Assembly: GCF_026711005.1 (NCBI RefSeq)
Contig: NZ_JAPPVJ010000002.1
Coordinates: 682,001-746,000 of the forward strand
Source of the DNA: Sphingobacterium sp. UT-1RO-CII-1
GTDB lineage: Bacteria; Bacteroidota; Bacteroidia; Sphingobacteriales; Sphingobacteriaceae
Reading direction: 5' to 3'
Length of the DNA stretch: 64,000 nt
Part shown: piece after piece, positions 1-8,120 of the stretch
Position numbering within the stretch: the stretch's first letter is position 1
Layout of the letters: the number at the start of each line of letters is the position of its first letter
Made by a program: the position numbers and the translations under genes
Notes under the pieces: model-generated
Databases searched by the model: none
Told to the model about the DNA's origin: nothing
Seen by the model: only the letters and a program-made list of their open reading frames with translations

Positions 1-2174
1 ACGGACTCCATAAACGCTTCTTCCGATAATTTCCAACCTGCTGAAAAACCTGGAAAATATCCCCATCTATTACCTGGCGCAAACTTCGACGAACCATCGC
101 TACGCATGGTCATTGTCAAAAGATACTTTCCATCAAAACTATAGTTAACCCTTGCAAAAGCAGAAGCCAACTTCTGTGGTACTACATAATTTCCTGTGAT
201 TGAATTCATCGTTGCGCCATTATCAAACACAATCTGATCCATATCCTCATCCGCAAAACCTATCTTTTTCACTGTTTGAAAACTTCCCTTCTTCGCCTGC
301 ATCGACACTCCAGCTACAGCATCCAAACTATGTTGGTCTATCGTGCGTCGAAAATCCAAATATGCTTCTCCCAAAAGCGTATGATTTCTTTCATCCGTCA
401 CACTTAACTCCGCATCATTACGTCTTCTCATTTGTTGCGTTACGCTCGGAAAAAAATCTTTCGCTTGATATACATTCCCCTCAAAACCCACATTTGCCTT
501 CAACTTCAAGCTTTCTACTATACCATATTCCAGCGCAAGAGAAGCCAATATATTGTGGTTATTTTTATTTCTATCCTCTGTAGCCAATTCATACACCGGA
601 TTATTAATATCTCCCAATTCATTATTTGCCGATGCTGTCCCCCACTCGCCATTCTCTCCCATTACGGGAATAGCCGGGTTAAAGCGTAAAGCCTGCCACA
701 ACACACCAGTATATACAGAACTTGTTGACGGGCTATACCAATTTCTATAGTTATACTGAAAATTCTGCACCAACTTCAATTTATCCGAAATTACATGATT
801 TGAGTTGACCCGAGCAGACAGACGACTAAACTTGGAGCTTAACATTATTCCTTTTTCGTTATAATAACCCAAGCTTGTGAGATACGAAGACTTCTCCCCT
901 CCGCTACGAACACTTAAATCTATATTTTCCAATCTTCCGGTCTGAAACAGCTCCTCTTGCCAATCTGTTCTGGTCTTGCTATAATAATTATCTTTCCAAA
1001 ACTCGTTAACAGCTATACCATCATTTGTATAACGTTCTTTCTTAAGCATACTCAACTCCTCTGCACCGAGCAAATCTAACTTATTATTTACCTTCGTAAT
1101 ACCCGAATACAGATTAACATTAAATTGTGTCGGCTGCCCCAGCTTCCCTCTTTTCGTCGTTATAAGTATCACACCATTTGCAGCTCTTGTTCCGTAAATA
1201 GCTGCCGAAGATGCGTCCTTCAATACTTCTACCTGCTCAATATCATTAGGATTAATATCTGACAGTTTTCCCGAGGGCACCCCATCAATCACCACCAAGG
1301 GGTTGGAAGAATTAATACTTCCTGTTCCTCTTATCTGTATCGTTGGTTCTTCGGCCGGCGCCCCTCCATTAGCTACAATCTCCAAGCCTGAAGAGAGTCC
1401 TTGCAACGAATTAGACACCTGTCCCATAGGTGCCACACTCAGTTGCTCGGCTTTTATGCTCGACACCGAGCCCGTCAGATCGCTTCTTCTTTGTGTACCA
1501 TAACCCACAACCACTACCTCGTTCATTTCATTAAACAATGGACTTAACCTCACCTCTATTATCTTTTGGTTGGTCAGCTTCATTTCTTGAGTTTCAAAGC
1601 CCACATACGAAAACTGTAAAACTGTCAATGGTTTAGATACTTCAACTTCAAAATAGCCTTCACTATTCGTGATACTGCCATTATTTGTACCTTTCTCCTT
1701 CACCGTAACATTTGATAGCACTGCTCCTTTATCATCTTTTACCACTCCCTGCACAAGCTGCTGTTGCTTTCCAAGTTTCACCGTACTCTCCTGTTGATTT
1801 TTTTCGATTACTTTACGTGCATGGAGAATTACATTTTTATCAGACATATTATAATCCATGCCATGCGCATGAAGAATCTGAGTCAAAGCAGTGCCTAGAC
1901 TCTGTTTTTTCAACTTGACATCCAACCGCAAATTAGCTGGTATAAGTGCCGCATCGTAAAATATATTATAACCGCTTTGTCTTTGTACTTCCCAAAGCAC
2001 ATCGATCATTTTTACATTTTTTTTATTTATAGTAACTACTTGTCCCAACGTATTTGCGCCGGAAGACAATATTCCGGTATAGATAAACGCAAGTGCTAAT
2101 TTCATAGAAAGCGATCGCCCTCTACCCGAACGCATATCCCTTTTTAAAAAAGATATGTTAATTTTTTTATACAT
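1..2174 (-). CDS. SusC/RagA-type TonB-dependent outer-membrane receptor with STN domain (3' end cut by window edge)
   Basis: The reading frame is open from an ATG at 2174 to the left edge, so the C-terminal barrel is missing. The N-terminus has a basic start and a hydrophobic signal segment (residues ~24-45). A secretin/TonB short N-terminal (STN) domain follows, then a carboxypeptidase-like regulatory beta-sandwich, then the plug with the typical 'VVVGYGTQ' TonB-linked box and a 'GTRAANGVILITTKRGK' segment. These are hallmarks of the SusC/RagA family, which imports oligosaccharides or peptides across the outer membrane with a SusD lipoprotein. The STN domain implies signalling to the FecR/ECF sigma pair directly upstream. 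The 89-bp gap to fecR holds a hairpin. The substrate is unknown and the partner SusD would lie outside the window. Confidence 0.93.
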   Translation of the reverse strand, partial: MYKKINISFLKRDMRSGRGRSLSMKLALAFIYTGILSSGANTLGQVVTINKKNVKMIDVLWEVQRQSGYNIFYDAALIPANLRLDVKLKKQSLGTALTQILHAHGMDYNMSDKNVILHARKVIEKNQQESTVKLGKQQQLVQGVVKDDKGAVLSNVTVKEKGTNNGSITNSEGYFEVEVSKPLTVLQFSYVGFETQEMKLTNQKIIEVRLSPLFNEMNEVVVVGYGTQRRSDLTGSVSSIKAEQLSVAPMGQVSNSLQGLSSGLEIVANGGAPAEEPTIQIRGTGSINSSNPLVVIDGVPSGKLSDINPNDIEQVEVLKDASSAAIYGTRAANGVILITTKRGKLGQPTQFNVNLYSGITKVNNKLDLLGAEELSMLKKERYTNDGIAVNEFWKDNYYSKTRTDWQEELFQTGRLENIDLSVRSGGEKSSYLTSLGYYNEKGIMLSSKFSRLSARVNSNHVISDKLKLVQNFQYNYRNWYSPSTSSVYTGVLWQALRFNPAIPVMGENGEWGTASANNELGDINNPVYELATEDRNKNNHNILASLALEYGIVESLKLKANVGFEGNVYQAKDFFPSVTQQMRRRNDAELSVTDERNHTLLGEAYLDFRRTIDQHSLDAVAGVSMQAKKGSFQTVKKIGFADEDMDQIVFDNGATMNSITGNYVVPQKLASAFARVNYSFDGKYLLTMTMRSDGSSKFAPGNRWGYFPGFSAGWKLSEEAFMES

Positions 2175-2220
2175 TTGTTAATACGGTTTTTTAATTGTTT
2201 TGAATTATAAATACTGCACA

Positions 2221-2249
2221 TATCAGGAGCGTTCGCAGCGTTCCTGATA
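2221..2249. terminator. Hairpin between fecR and susC of the first ECF locus
   Basis: Arms TATCAGGA (2221-2228) and TCCTGATA (2242-2249) pair perfectly around a GC-rich loop. On the minus strand it sits between the fecR stop and the susC start. No clear T-run follows on the minus strand, so it could be an attenuator or mRNA-stabilising hairpin instead of a full terminator. Confidence 0.45.
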
Positions 2250-2263
2250 CTTTTAGTTTTCTC

Positions 2264-3460
2264 TTAAAGTGCCTGAACCATTATCCTCCTTTCTTTTATT
2301 TTGAACTTCACGCTGTTTGTCATCTCTATCGCCTTTAATAATTTCGCTATATTCTCATACCTAGATATCACTCCAGTAAAACGTATTTTGGGTTTATCCT
2401 TTTCATAATCAAAACTCACGTCATACCACCGTGCTATACTGCCCAATACTTCATCCAGTTCAGCGTTATCAAATGCAAATACGCCGTCTTTCCACGACGT
2501 TGTATAATACGCACGTACCGTCCGTATATTCAGCTCTTGGGTTCTATCATTAAAAACAGCTTGTTGATTAGGTTTTAGTTCTTTTATTTCTGCATTGCCA
2601 AAACTTAGCCGCACAGCACCTTCCACCAGAGTTGTCCGGATAGCATGAGCATACGTATTTACATTAAACTCTGTACCAAGCACCTCCAACTTCTGCTTAC
2701 CCGAATGCACAATAAAAGGTAAATTCTTAGGGCCTACTTTTTTCCTCTTCACATTGAAGTAAGCCTCGCCCTGTAGCTCAACCTCCCTACTTTCACTACC
2801 AAAATACAGTGGGTATTTCAGACTACTGGATGCATTCATCCACACTTCACTACCATCAGGCAAATTCAGCTTATATTCACCTCCTTTTGGTACAATAATT
2901 GTATTATACCGTCCGTTTTTCGTGCTAGTGCCGGCATCCATTTTATAAGAAACCTCTCCTTTTTTACCTTTTACCAAAGCATAGCCCTCCATCCGCAGGA
3001 CAGTATCATTGGGCAGGCTTTCCAAGTCAATCTCCCTCCCGTCCTCAAGTACTACGCGAGCTTTATTATTGCCTGGTACAATACTCTCTTGTAAACCAAC
3101 AAACACCTCATCTGCTGGCAGTGTCAAAGGACTACTTATCTTCCAAATCGTCAAAGCCCCCCCTATCATAAGCAATACTGCAGCTGCCGTTTTCATATAA
3201 AACAAAAGTTTTACTTGCTTATTATCTTTCCGTCGGGCACTATCATCTATCACTTTATTTATCTTCTCAAACAGCTCCGTTCCCCCCAGCTCTTTTGGCG
3301 GTAACAAAGCCTCCTTTTCATCCAGCTCAACAAATACTGCTGACAGAAGCTCATCCGAATTTTCACTTTCCACATACTGTTTAAGTTCCTTCAGCTCTTC
3401 ATCAGCGATGTTGCCATCTCTATACTGTTTTACCAAAAAATAGAGTCTTTCTCTTTTCAA
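2264..3460 (-). CDS. FecR-family anti-sigma factor / transmembrane signal transducer
   Basis: 398 aa. It has a short cytoplasmic N-terminal part that would bind the sigma factor, a single TM helix around residues 88-106, and a periplasmic FecR domain with the typical stretches 'PKGGEYKLNLPDGSEVWMNA' and 'GEAYFNV'. The C-terminus (from about residue 300) matches the DUF4974-type STN-like fold found in Bacteroidota FecR proteins. It lies 68 bp downstream of the ECF sigma gene and upstream of a SusC with an STN domain, so it probably relays substrate occupancy of that receptor to the sigma factor. Family assignment is firm; the signal is unknown. Confidence 0.93.
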   Translation of the reverse strand: MKRERLYFLVKQYRDGNIADEELKELKQYVESENSDELLSAVFVELDEKEALLPPKELGGTELFEKINKVIDDSARRKDNKQVKLLFYMKTAAAVLLMIGGALTIWKISSPLTLPADEVFVGLQESIVPGNNKARVVLEDGREIDLESLPNDTVLRMEGYALVKGKKGEVSYKMDAGTSTKNGRYNTIIVPKGGEYKLNLPDGSEVWMNASSSLKYPLYFGSESREVELQGEAYFNVKRKKVGPKNLPFIVHSGKQKLEVLGTEFNVNTYAHAIRTTLVEGAVRLSFGNAEIKELKPNQQAVFNDRTQELNIRTVRAYYTTSWKDGVFAFDNAELDEVLGSIARWYDVSFDYEKDKPKIRFTGVISRYENIAKLLKAIEMTNSVKFKIKERRIMVQAL

Positions 3461-3528
3461 TTTATTCTTCCTTTTAAACCTATAATAGCTTAGGTCAATA
3501 GAAAGAACTATTGTAAACTGAAAAAAAA

Positions 3529-4095
3529 TTAAATAATTAACGAATACATACGACTAAGCTGTAGTCTTATCTTTTTAGAGGCGGTTGCCAATTGGTTCTT
3601 TACCGTATTTTTTGATGTTTTCAAGTCTTGCGATATTTCTTCGCAGCTATACCCGTCCAGTTTATTAAGCCTAAAAACCTGCTGTTCTTTATCGGGCAGA
3701 TGGTCTACCAACTTATTTATTAAATCTAGAAGGTCTTTACATTCTAAGTGCTCTTCCAAAGTATTACGATCTTCTGTCCAGGTGGGCAGTTGTTCATTTT
3801 TGTATCGGGTTGCCACCACGGATCTCCTAAATACCTTTATAAGGTGTCTTTTTATTAAAACAAATAAGAATGGGTAAATTCCGTTTGGCTCTTGTATAGT
3901 AATGCGCTTTTCGTGAAGTACTATAAAACATTCCTGAACGGCTTCTTCGGCTACAAAACTGTCTTTGCTAATCGAATATGCAAAGCGGTACAAGGTATCT
4001 TTATATTTTTCAAAGATCATACGGAAAGCCTTAGAGTCGCCGCTTTGAAATGAGCGGAACTCTTCAACTGATATATCCTTAACCTGCTGCTTCAT
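3529..4095 (-). CDS. ECF RNA polymerase sigma-70 factor (FecI-like)
   Basis: 188 aa from the ATG at 4095 (a TTG at 4101 is a less likely start). Region 2 is visible as 'FEKYKDTLYRFAYSISKD..AEEAVQECF', and region 4 as a helix-turn-helix 'LDGYSCEEISQDLKTSKNTVKNQLATA' near the C-terminus. This is the usual Bacteroidota ECF sigma size. It is the first gene of a sigma-fecR-susC set reading leftwards and should drive the downstream susC operon when the FecR protein releases it. Confidence 0.93.
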   Translation of the reverse strand: MKQQVKDISVEEFRSFQSGDSKAFRMIFEKYKDTLYRFAYSISKDSFVAEEAVQECFIVLHEKRITIQEPNGIYPFLFVLIKRHLIKVFRRSVVATRYKNEQLPTWTEDRNTLEEHLECKDLLDLINKLVDHLPDKEQQVFRLNKLDGYSCEEISQDLKTSKNTVKNQLATASKKIRLQLSRMYSLII

Positions 4096-4519
4096 ACACA
4101 AAAACGAGATGCTACAAGGTTAACATTTCGTTATAAAGCTGCTATTAATAGGGTGTTAATTTATCATTAAGGTTAAAAAGGGTATTACAAAAAACAACTC
4201 TTCACACCTATTGATAACTTCGTATTTAGCACAGGATACTGTTGCTTGTTTTTATTCGCTCGTTTATAATGCCTTTATTATATTATTATCTTTACCTATT
4301 ACTTTTTTTGATGAAAGATCTATTACTTTTTCTTGATAAAAAGTAAACAAAAATCAAGACTAGGATGCTGTTTCGCTAAAAGCAGTGCGAAGTCCGGAAT
4401 GTATTTAAGCCGCTGCGCTTCCAAAATCCATTCTTATCGGACTGCTGCCCTGCTTTCTTGACGCGACAGTATCCGAGGTAGTTCTTGCAACGTTTTGGGA
4501 ACCGCTGTAATAAATGCGT
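4096..4519. other. Intergenic region with a short dispersed-repeat-like hairpin
   Basis: There is no convincing gene in these 424 bp. Around 4320-4362 a T-rich segment with an 'ACTTTTTCTTGATAAAAAGT' inverted core is followed by 'AAACAAAAATCAAG'. I recognise this as resembling an intergenic repeat of Sphingobacteriaceae genomes, from memory only. The rest is unremarkable. Confidence 0.35.
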
Positions 4520-5464
4520 CTATTTCAACAGCCTTAATTGTGTATCCCAGCCTGCATCCCCCATTTTATTATTGGTCGCAATAAATTTTTTTACATTATC
4601 TTCCATTCTTCGCCCTACATCTATCAGTTCTTTTAATTTATCCAGCTCTATTCCTTTATTTCTAAATCGGTACCATACCTCCTCTTCTAGTCTCAATTTT
4701 CTAAAATTTTTTATCGGCCAGTCTACATAGAGCATATTCACTTGCACGGTTTCCGAAATTTTCACTATCCAGTTTTTCGCCTCGCATTCTTCCAGCACAC
4801 CCCTGTCAGGATCGATAATTATTTTCTCGCCTGTCACCAGATACGCCAGATCATAGCGATCTACTTTTTCTAGAAACACAACATACAGCAACATTACCGC
4901 ACTGTTTTTAAGAAATGACGGTTCTTGCGGGTACTTTCTTCTCAGGTGCATCCGTAGGAAAGCTGTATTTCTGCTGTACTCCCACTTCTGCAAGTCGGAG
5001 ATCCCATTCTCCTCGCCCATCTCACCCTTAAACAGCTTATACTGCGGGTAAAAATAAACCACTACGGCATAGCTCACCACAGGCAGCAGGAAAAACAAAA
5101 ACTCTGTCGTCCAATAGCGCGACTGCATCAAACTAAGCTTATGCGTTTCCATTATCACATGAAGCAGCAAGGTATGCGCCCCTACCACTGGCAGCACAAC
5201 GACAATCAGGTAAAGTGCAAAATACAGCAACATGTTCATACGCCCCTTAAACACGTCCTCTTTCCAAAACATCCAGCTCGACGCACCGCATATCCAAAAG
5301 GTATACAGCAGCAGCAAAATCAGCGTACCACACAGCACCACAAAGGCCCTCTTCGACCACAGGTTTATGCTTTGCCCCGACACCAGCTTCCAGCCGTAAT
5401 TAATCAGTAGCGCCACCATTATATATAACAGTGTTAGGCAAATCAGTTTAGTTAGCTTCCTCAT
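4520..5464 (-). CDS. Unknown membrane protein with four TM helices and a soluble C-terminal domain
   Basis: 314 aa. Hydrophobic helices sit at about residues 5-27, 40-62, 80-105 and 123-142. A basic/aromatic cytoplasmic part of about 170 residues follows. The central soluble part ('LLYVVFLEKVDRYDLAYLVTGEKIIID...') alternates strands and helices somewhat like a LytTR-type output domain, but no diagnostic motif was found, so this is only a possibility. It is divergent from the AraC-family gene at 5741; the 276-bp space between them carries direct repeats and a dyad that could control both. I do not recognise the family. Confidence 0.7.
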   Translation of the reverse strand: MRKLTKLICLTLLYIMVALLINYGWKLVSGQSINLWSKRAFVVLCGTLILLLLYTFWICGASSWMFWKEDVFKGRMNMLLYFALYLIVVVLPVVGAHTLLLHVIMETHKLSLMQSRYWTTEFLFFLLPVVSYAVVVYFYPQYKLFKGEMGEENGISDLQKWEYSRNTAFLRMHLRRKYPQEPSFLKNSAVMLLYVVFLEKVDRYDLAYLVTGEKIIIDPDRGVLEECEAKNWIVKISETVQVNMLYVDWPIKNFRKLRLEEEVWYRFRNKGIELDKLKELIDVGRRMEDNVKKFIATNNKMGDAGWDTQLRLLK

Positions 5465-5571
5465 AAGTTATCCATGATTAGAGAATTGCCTATTAAAAGG
5501 CCATTCCACCATAAAACATAACATATAAAAACCTAATATAATCATTTTTATTTAAAACACTATTACTCAAC

Positions 5572-5640
5572 CCTGTACAAAAAAAGCACATTCTGTAAAA
5601 AAGTCCTTAAATCCTGTGCAAAAAATGTACATTCTGTAAA
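5572..5640. repeat. Two 28-bp direct repeats upstream of the AraC-family gene
   Basis: Copy 1 is 5572-5599 and copy 2 is 5613-5640. They are identical at 25 of 28 positions and start exactly 41 bp apart (about four helical turns). Each begins CCTGTRCAAAAAA and ends ACATTCTGTAAA. AraC-family proteins commonly bind direct repeats, so these are candidate operators for the adjacent regulator or for the divergent membrane-protein gene. Confidence 0.7.
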
Positions 5641-5709
5641 TTCCCCTTTTTTTGCCTTGTTAAAGCAAGCCAATAGTCCTAAACTGCCCGAAACATTTAT
5701 AAACAAAAA

Positions 5710-5727
5710 GAATAGTATACACTATTC
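5710..5727. promoter_or_regulatory. 18-bp dyad just before the AraC-family start codon
   Basis: GAATAGT-ATAC-ACTATTC has perfect 7-bp arms and ends 13 bp before the preferred ATG at 5741. It would be coding if translation began at 5657, so its presence is a small argument for the downstream start. It could be an operator or a 5'-UTR hairpin. Confidence 0.45.
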
Positions 5728-5740
5728 ATCTTTCCACATC

Positions 5741-6748
5741 ATGAAAAAAAGTTTACATATCAATTTACGCGCTTACTTTGGCCGAGCTCTAAACCCGAGC
5801 ACAGTCGGTCTTAGAGAGCCCGAAGTGTTAATCCGTCATTCGAAACAAAAGCACTATAAGAAAGATTCCGATTGGGCCATTACGCAAGAGTTCGATGGCA
5901 GATATGGCTATCTATATTGCCATGAAATAAGCGTAGAGCAAGAAAAAACTATGCCTATCAAGATCAAGAAAAACGATCTACATGTGCTCTACCTAATACA
6001 GGGCCAAGAGATTGAATTATATGCTAAAAATAAAAAAGACACCAAAATAGTTTTATCTGCAAAGCGTGCCCGCTACTTCTACCTTCCGACAGGGCGATAT
6101 TACCTTGTACTGCCCAAAGGCAGAAGCCTACTCTTTGGTTTCTATTTTGACGGTAAGATATTCCGCAGAAATTATGAATTACAATTTGATTTTCTTCTGC
6201 CCCTACTGCATGCACAGCGCCAGCAACTCTCAGCGCCTGTTGCCAGCATTGATTTTAAAGTAGCTGAACGAACACATGCTTATATCGAGCAACTCTGCGA
6301 TGAATTGACCGATGTTGACCTATCCAACGAAAGCACCATATTGACACATTATATTGCCTTGATCAAACTTTCAAAAGAAAAGGTGTTTGATGAGTATAAG
6401 ATAGAAAGCGCAGACAAAAATTTGGCCACTAAAGCACACAAACTACTTGTGCAAAAGGTACAACACTTGGGACAAGAGTATCGTGTGCATGAGCTCGCAC
6501 AGTTACTGGATCGAAATGTCGACTATCTCAACAAAATCCATAAAATATATTACGGCTGCTCGTTAAGTGAACTAAAAGACACCACATTACTCGCTATAGC
6601 AAAAAAGCTATTGGCCACCTCGCCCTCCATAAGCTCCTGCGCCTACGCTTGCGGTTATAGCTCGGTGTCGGCCTTTACACGTTTTTTCCAGAAGCAAACA
6701 GGCAAGACGCCCAGTGAGTTTCTTAACTATACTAAAAAAATGCGTTAA
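5741..6748 (+). CDS. AraC-family transcriptional regulator
   Basis: 335 aa from the ATG at 5741. An upstream in-frame start at 5657 would add 28 unusual residues and overlap repeat and dyad sites. The N-terminal ~220 residues form a cupin-like or sensor region. The C-terminal ~100 residues carry the two helix-turn-helix motifs of the family, with the second marked by 'SISSCAYACGYSSVSAFTRFFQKQTGKTP'. Its location between a divergent membrane protein and the mauE/DUF6520/tlpA-susCD block suggests it regulates this block. The effector is unknown. Such AraC genes next to MauE, DUF6520 and TlpA genes are familiar in Sphingobacteriaceae, from memory. Confidence 0.88.
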   Translation: MKKSLHINLRAYFGRALNPSTVGLREPEVLIRHSKQKHYKKDSDWAITQEFDGRYGYLYCHEISVEQEKTMPIKIKKNDLHVLYLIQGQEIELYAKNKKDTKIVLSAKRARYFYLPTGRYYLVLPKGRSLLFGFYFDGKIFRRNYELQFDFLLPLLHAQRQQLSAPVASIDFKVAERTHAYIEQLCDELTDVDLSNESTILTHYIALIKLSKEKVFDEYKIESADKNLATKAHKLLVQKVQHLGQEYRVHELAQLLDRNVDYLNKIHKIYYGCSLSELKDTTLLAIAKKLLATSPSISSCAYACGYSSVSAFTRFFQKQTGKTPSEFLNYTKKMR

Positions 6749-6944
6749 CTAAGGGAGCCTAACTTTAAGGAATATGACAAGCAAAACCTCTTATTGCAGA
6801 ATTGACGCAAGGAAAGGGAAACGGGATATCCACCGAAGAAAGAATACTATCTTTTATAAGCCTGTAGTACGCCCCTGAGCGCTACCACGGAAACTGTATA
6901 CACAAGACCACGGATTTGGTCAACCCTAGCCCAACAACTGCTAT

Positions 6945-6952
6945 TATCTTTG
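6945..6952 (+). promoter_or_regulatory. Candidate -7 promoter element for mauE-like gene
   Basis: TATCTTTG matches the Bacteroidota -7 consensus TAnnTTTG, 66 bp before the ATG at 7019. No TTG is found at the expected -33 spacing, so confidence is limited. Confidence 0.35.
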
Positions 6953-7018
6953 CTTTAGCTACATACAAGAAAACCACAAGATTTTCTTGGCTGTATAGAA
7001 ACAAAAAGACAAAGAAAC

Positions 7019-7510
7019 ATGAAAGCAGTAGTAGGCGATATTAACAAACATTTCAGGCAGCATCTGACAATCTATCTAGACGCTCTGGCGGTGCTCTGTT
7101 CTGCTCTGCTGATCTATCTTTTTGTACAAACAGCTTTGAGCAAAGTATTGCACCATGCGGTGTTTCGTATTCAGATGGGCAAGCAACCGCTCCCGAGCTG
7201 GTCAAAACCAATATTGGTTTATGCACTGCCCATTATTGAGTGGACGACCGTGCTGCTGCTCTTATTTAGGCGGACACGCCTTTGGGGGCTTCTGCTTGCA
7301 GGGTCTCTGCTGTTTGCCTATACCGTATATGCCTACCTGGCTTATAAAGAAGTGTATGGCTATGTGATCTGTGCCTGCGGGAAAGTGTTTGAAGATATGG
7401 GCTGGCGCGAACACTTTTATTTTAACGCCATACATACGCTGGTGGCGCTAGCAGGATTTTATTTCGTTTATAAAAGCAAAACATTAAAAGCAAACAATAA
7501 GAAAGAATAA
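7019..7510 (+). CDS. MauE/DoxX-like redox-associated membrane protein
   Basis: 163 aa with four TM helices (about residues 19-40, 61-83, 86-108, 134-153). Between helices 3 and 4 lies a 'CACGKVFEDMGW' loop with two conserved cysteines, as in MauE-like proteins that pair with thioredoxin/TlpA oxidoreductases. The family is tied to disulfide formation or transfer of reducing power across the inner membrane. Here a TlpA-type thioredoxin is encoded about 5 kb away, and the next gene on the same strand makes an exported peptide with two cysteines, so a role in handling that peptide's thiols is a reasonable inference. No direct evidence exists for electron partners. Confidence 0.8.
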   Translation: MKAVVGDINKHFRQHLTIYLDALAVLCSALLIYLFVQTALSKVLHHAVFRIQMGKQPLPSWSKPILVYALPIIEWTTVLLLLFRRTRLWGLLLAGSLLFAYTVYAYLAYKEVYGYVICACGKVFEDMGWREHFYFNAIHTLVALAGFYFVYKSKTLKANNKKE

Positions 7511-7516
7511 AAACAA

Positions 7517-7528
7517 ACTATGCATAGT
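7517..7528. repeat. 12-bp perfect palindrome
   Basis: ACTATGCATAGT, seven bases after the mauE-like stop codon and immediately before the structured leader. It may be a protein-binding site or the start of the RNA structure. Confidence 0.4.
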
Positions 7529-7679
7529 GGCTTTCGGCGGGAAGCCGCAAAAAGGGTCTTGAGGACCGGGGAAATAAAGGTAGAACCTTTTGGGATTGCG
7601 ACAATTTAGATATCAATCTCCGCAAGGAAAAACATAAGAACAGGCAAGTTGCTAAAACGTTCTACCAGGCTTTCCCGCT
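7529..7679 (+). ncRNA. Structured leader RNA upstream of the DUF6520-like peptide gene
   Basis: About 150 nt between the mauE-like and DUF6520-like genes show nested complementary segments. GCGGGAAGCC (7537-7546) pairs with GGCTTTCCCGC (7669-7679, one bulge). Inside it, GGTAGAAC (7579-7586) pairs with GTTCTACC (7659-7666). Further inside, TTGCG (7596-7600) pairs with CGCAA (7621-7625). Competing local hairpins exist: GGCTTT/GAAGCC at 7529-7546, GGTC/GACC at 7555-7567 and AAAGGT/ACCTTT at 7576-7590. The mutually exclusive options resemble a switch or attenuator. I could not match it to a known riboswitch class. An independent small RNA is also possible. Confidence 0.5.
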
Positions 7680-7718
7680 CTCTGACCAAATATTATAAAC
7701 AATTAAATTTTTGAAGCT

Positions 7719-8069
7719 ATGAAAAAGCTCATTAAACTTGTGCCTGCGATGGCACTACTATTAGCATTAGGTGTTTACACGGTAAACGCTAAAATGAAAG
7801 CAGCTGTTGCGGAAAAGACGCAAACGGAGCAGAAATGGATGTTGAAGTCTCCAAATTTAAACCCTGCAGACCCTGACAATTATGAACCAACAACTGGTAG
7901 CATCTCAGATTGTAGAGGAATAGAAGAGGTTTGTATGGTGGAAGCTCCAGCTAGTGCTGAAGATAGTGAAAAGCCTAATTTTAGTGATATTGATGGTTTA
8001 GAAGAAGCATTGAGTAGTGATCTTGATCACGAAAATATTCACCTTGCTCCATATACACCAACTTTCTAA
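7719..8069 (+). CDS. Small secreted DUF6520-like protein
   Basis: 116 aa. A signal peptide (KK start, hydrophobic core, 'VNA' near residues 22-24) leads to a mature part with just two cysteines, C65 and C72, in 'DCRGIEEVCMVEAP'. The C-x6-C pattern followed by an Ala-Pro is what I recall of the DUF6520 family from Sphingobacteriaceae. The function of the family is unknown. It sits behind a long structured leader and ends at a strong terminator. The neighbours are a MauE-like membrane protein and a TlpA-SusC-SusD operon converging from the other side, so it may be a thiol-containing substrate or signal for that system. The family call is from memory of the pattern, not a search. Confidence 0.72.
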   Translation: MKKLIKLVPAMALLLALGVYTVNAKMKAAVAEKTQTEQKWMLKSPNLNPADPDNYEPTTGSISDCRGIEEVCMVEAPASAEDSEKPNFSDIDGLEEALSSDLDHENIHLAPYTPTF

Positions 8070-8087
8070 AAGACAATATCGTCAATC

Positions 8088-8119
8088 AAAAGGGCATGTT
8101 TTTAGCATGCCTTTTTTTT
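8088..8119. terminator. Terminator after the DUF6520-like gene, shared with the convergent susD
   Basis: GGCATG (8093-8098) pairs with CATGCC (8106-8111), extended by A/T pairs, and is followed by eight T on the plus strand. The convergent susD ends at 8121, so it can serve both directions. Confidence 0.8.
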
Positions 8120-8120
8120 A

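Noticed and set aside
5657-5740. Upstream start of the first AraC gene at 5657
   Set aside because: It would add an atypical N-terminus and translate through the 18-bp dyad; the ATG at 5741 is preferred.
7529-7679. Cobalamin, TPP or SAM riboswitch before the DUF6520-like gene
   Set aside because: None of the conserved boxes of these classes is present; the structure is left as unclassified.
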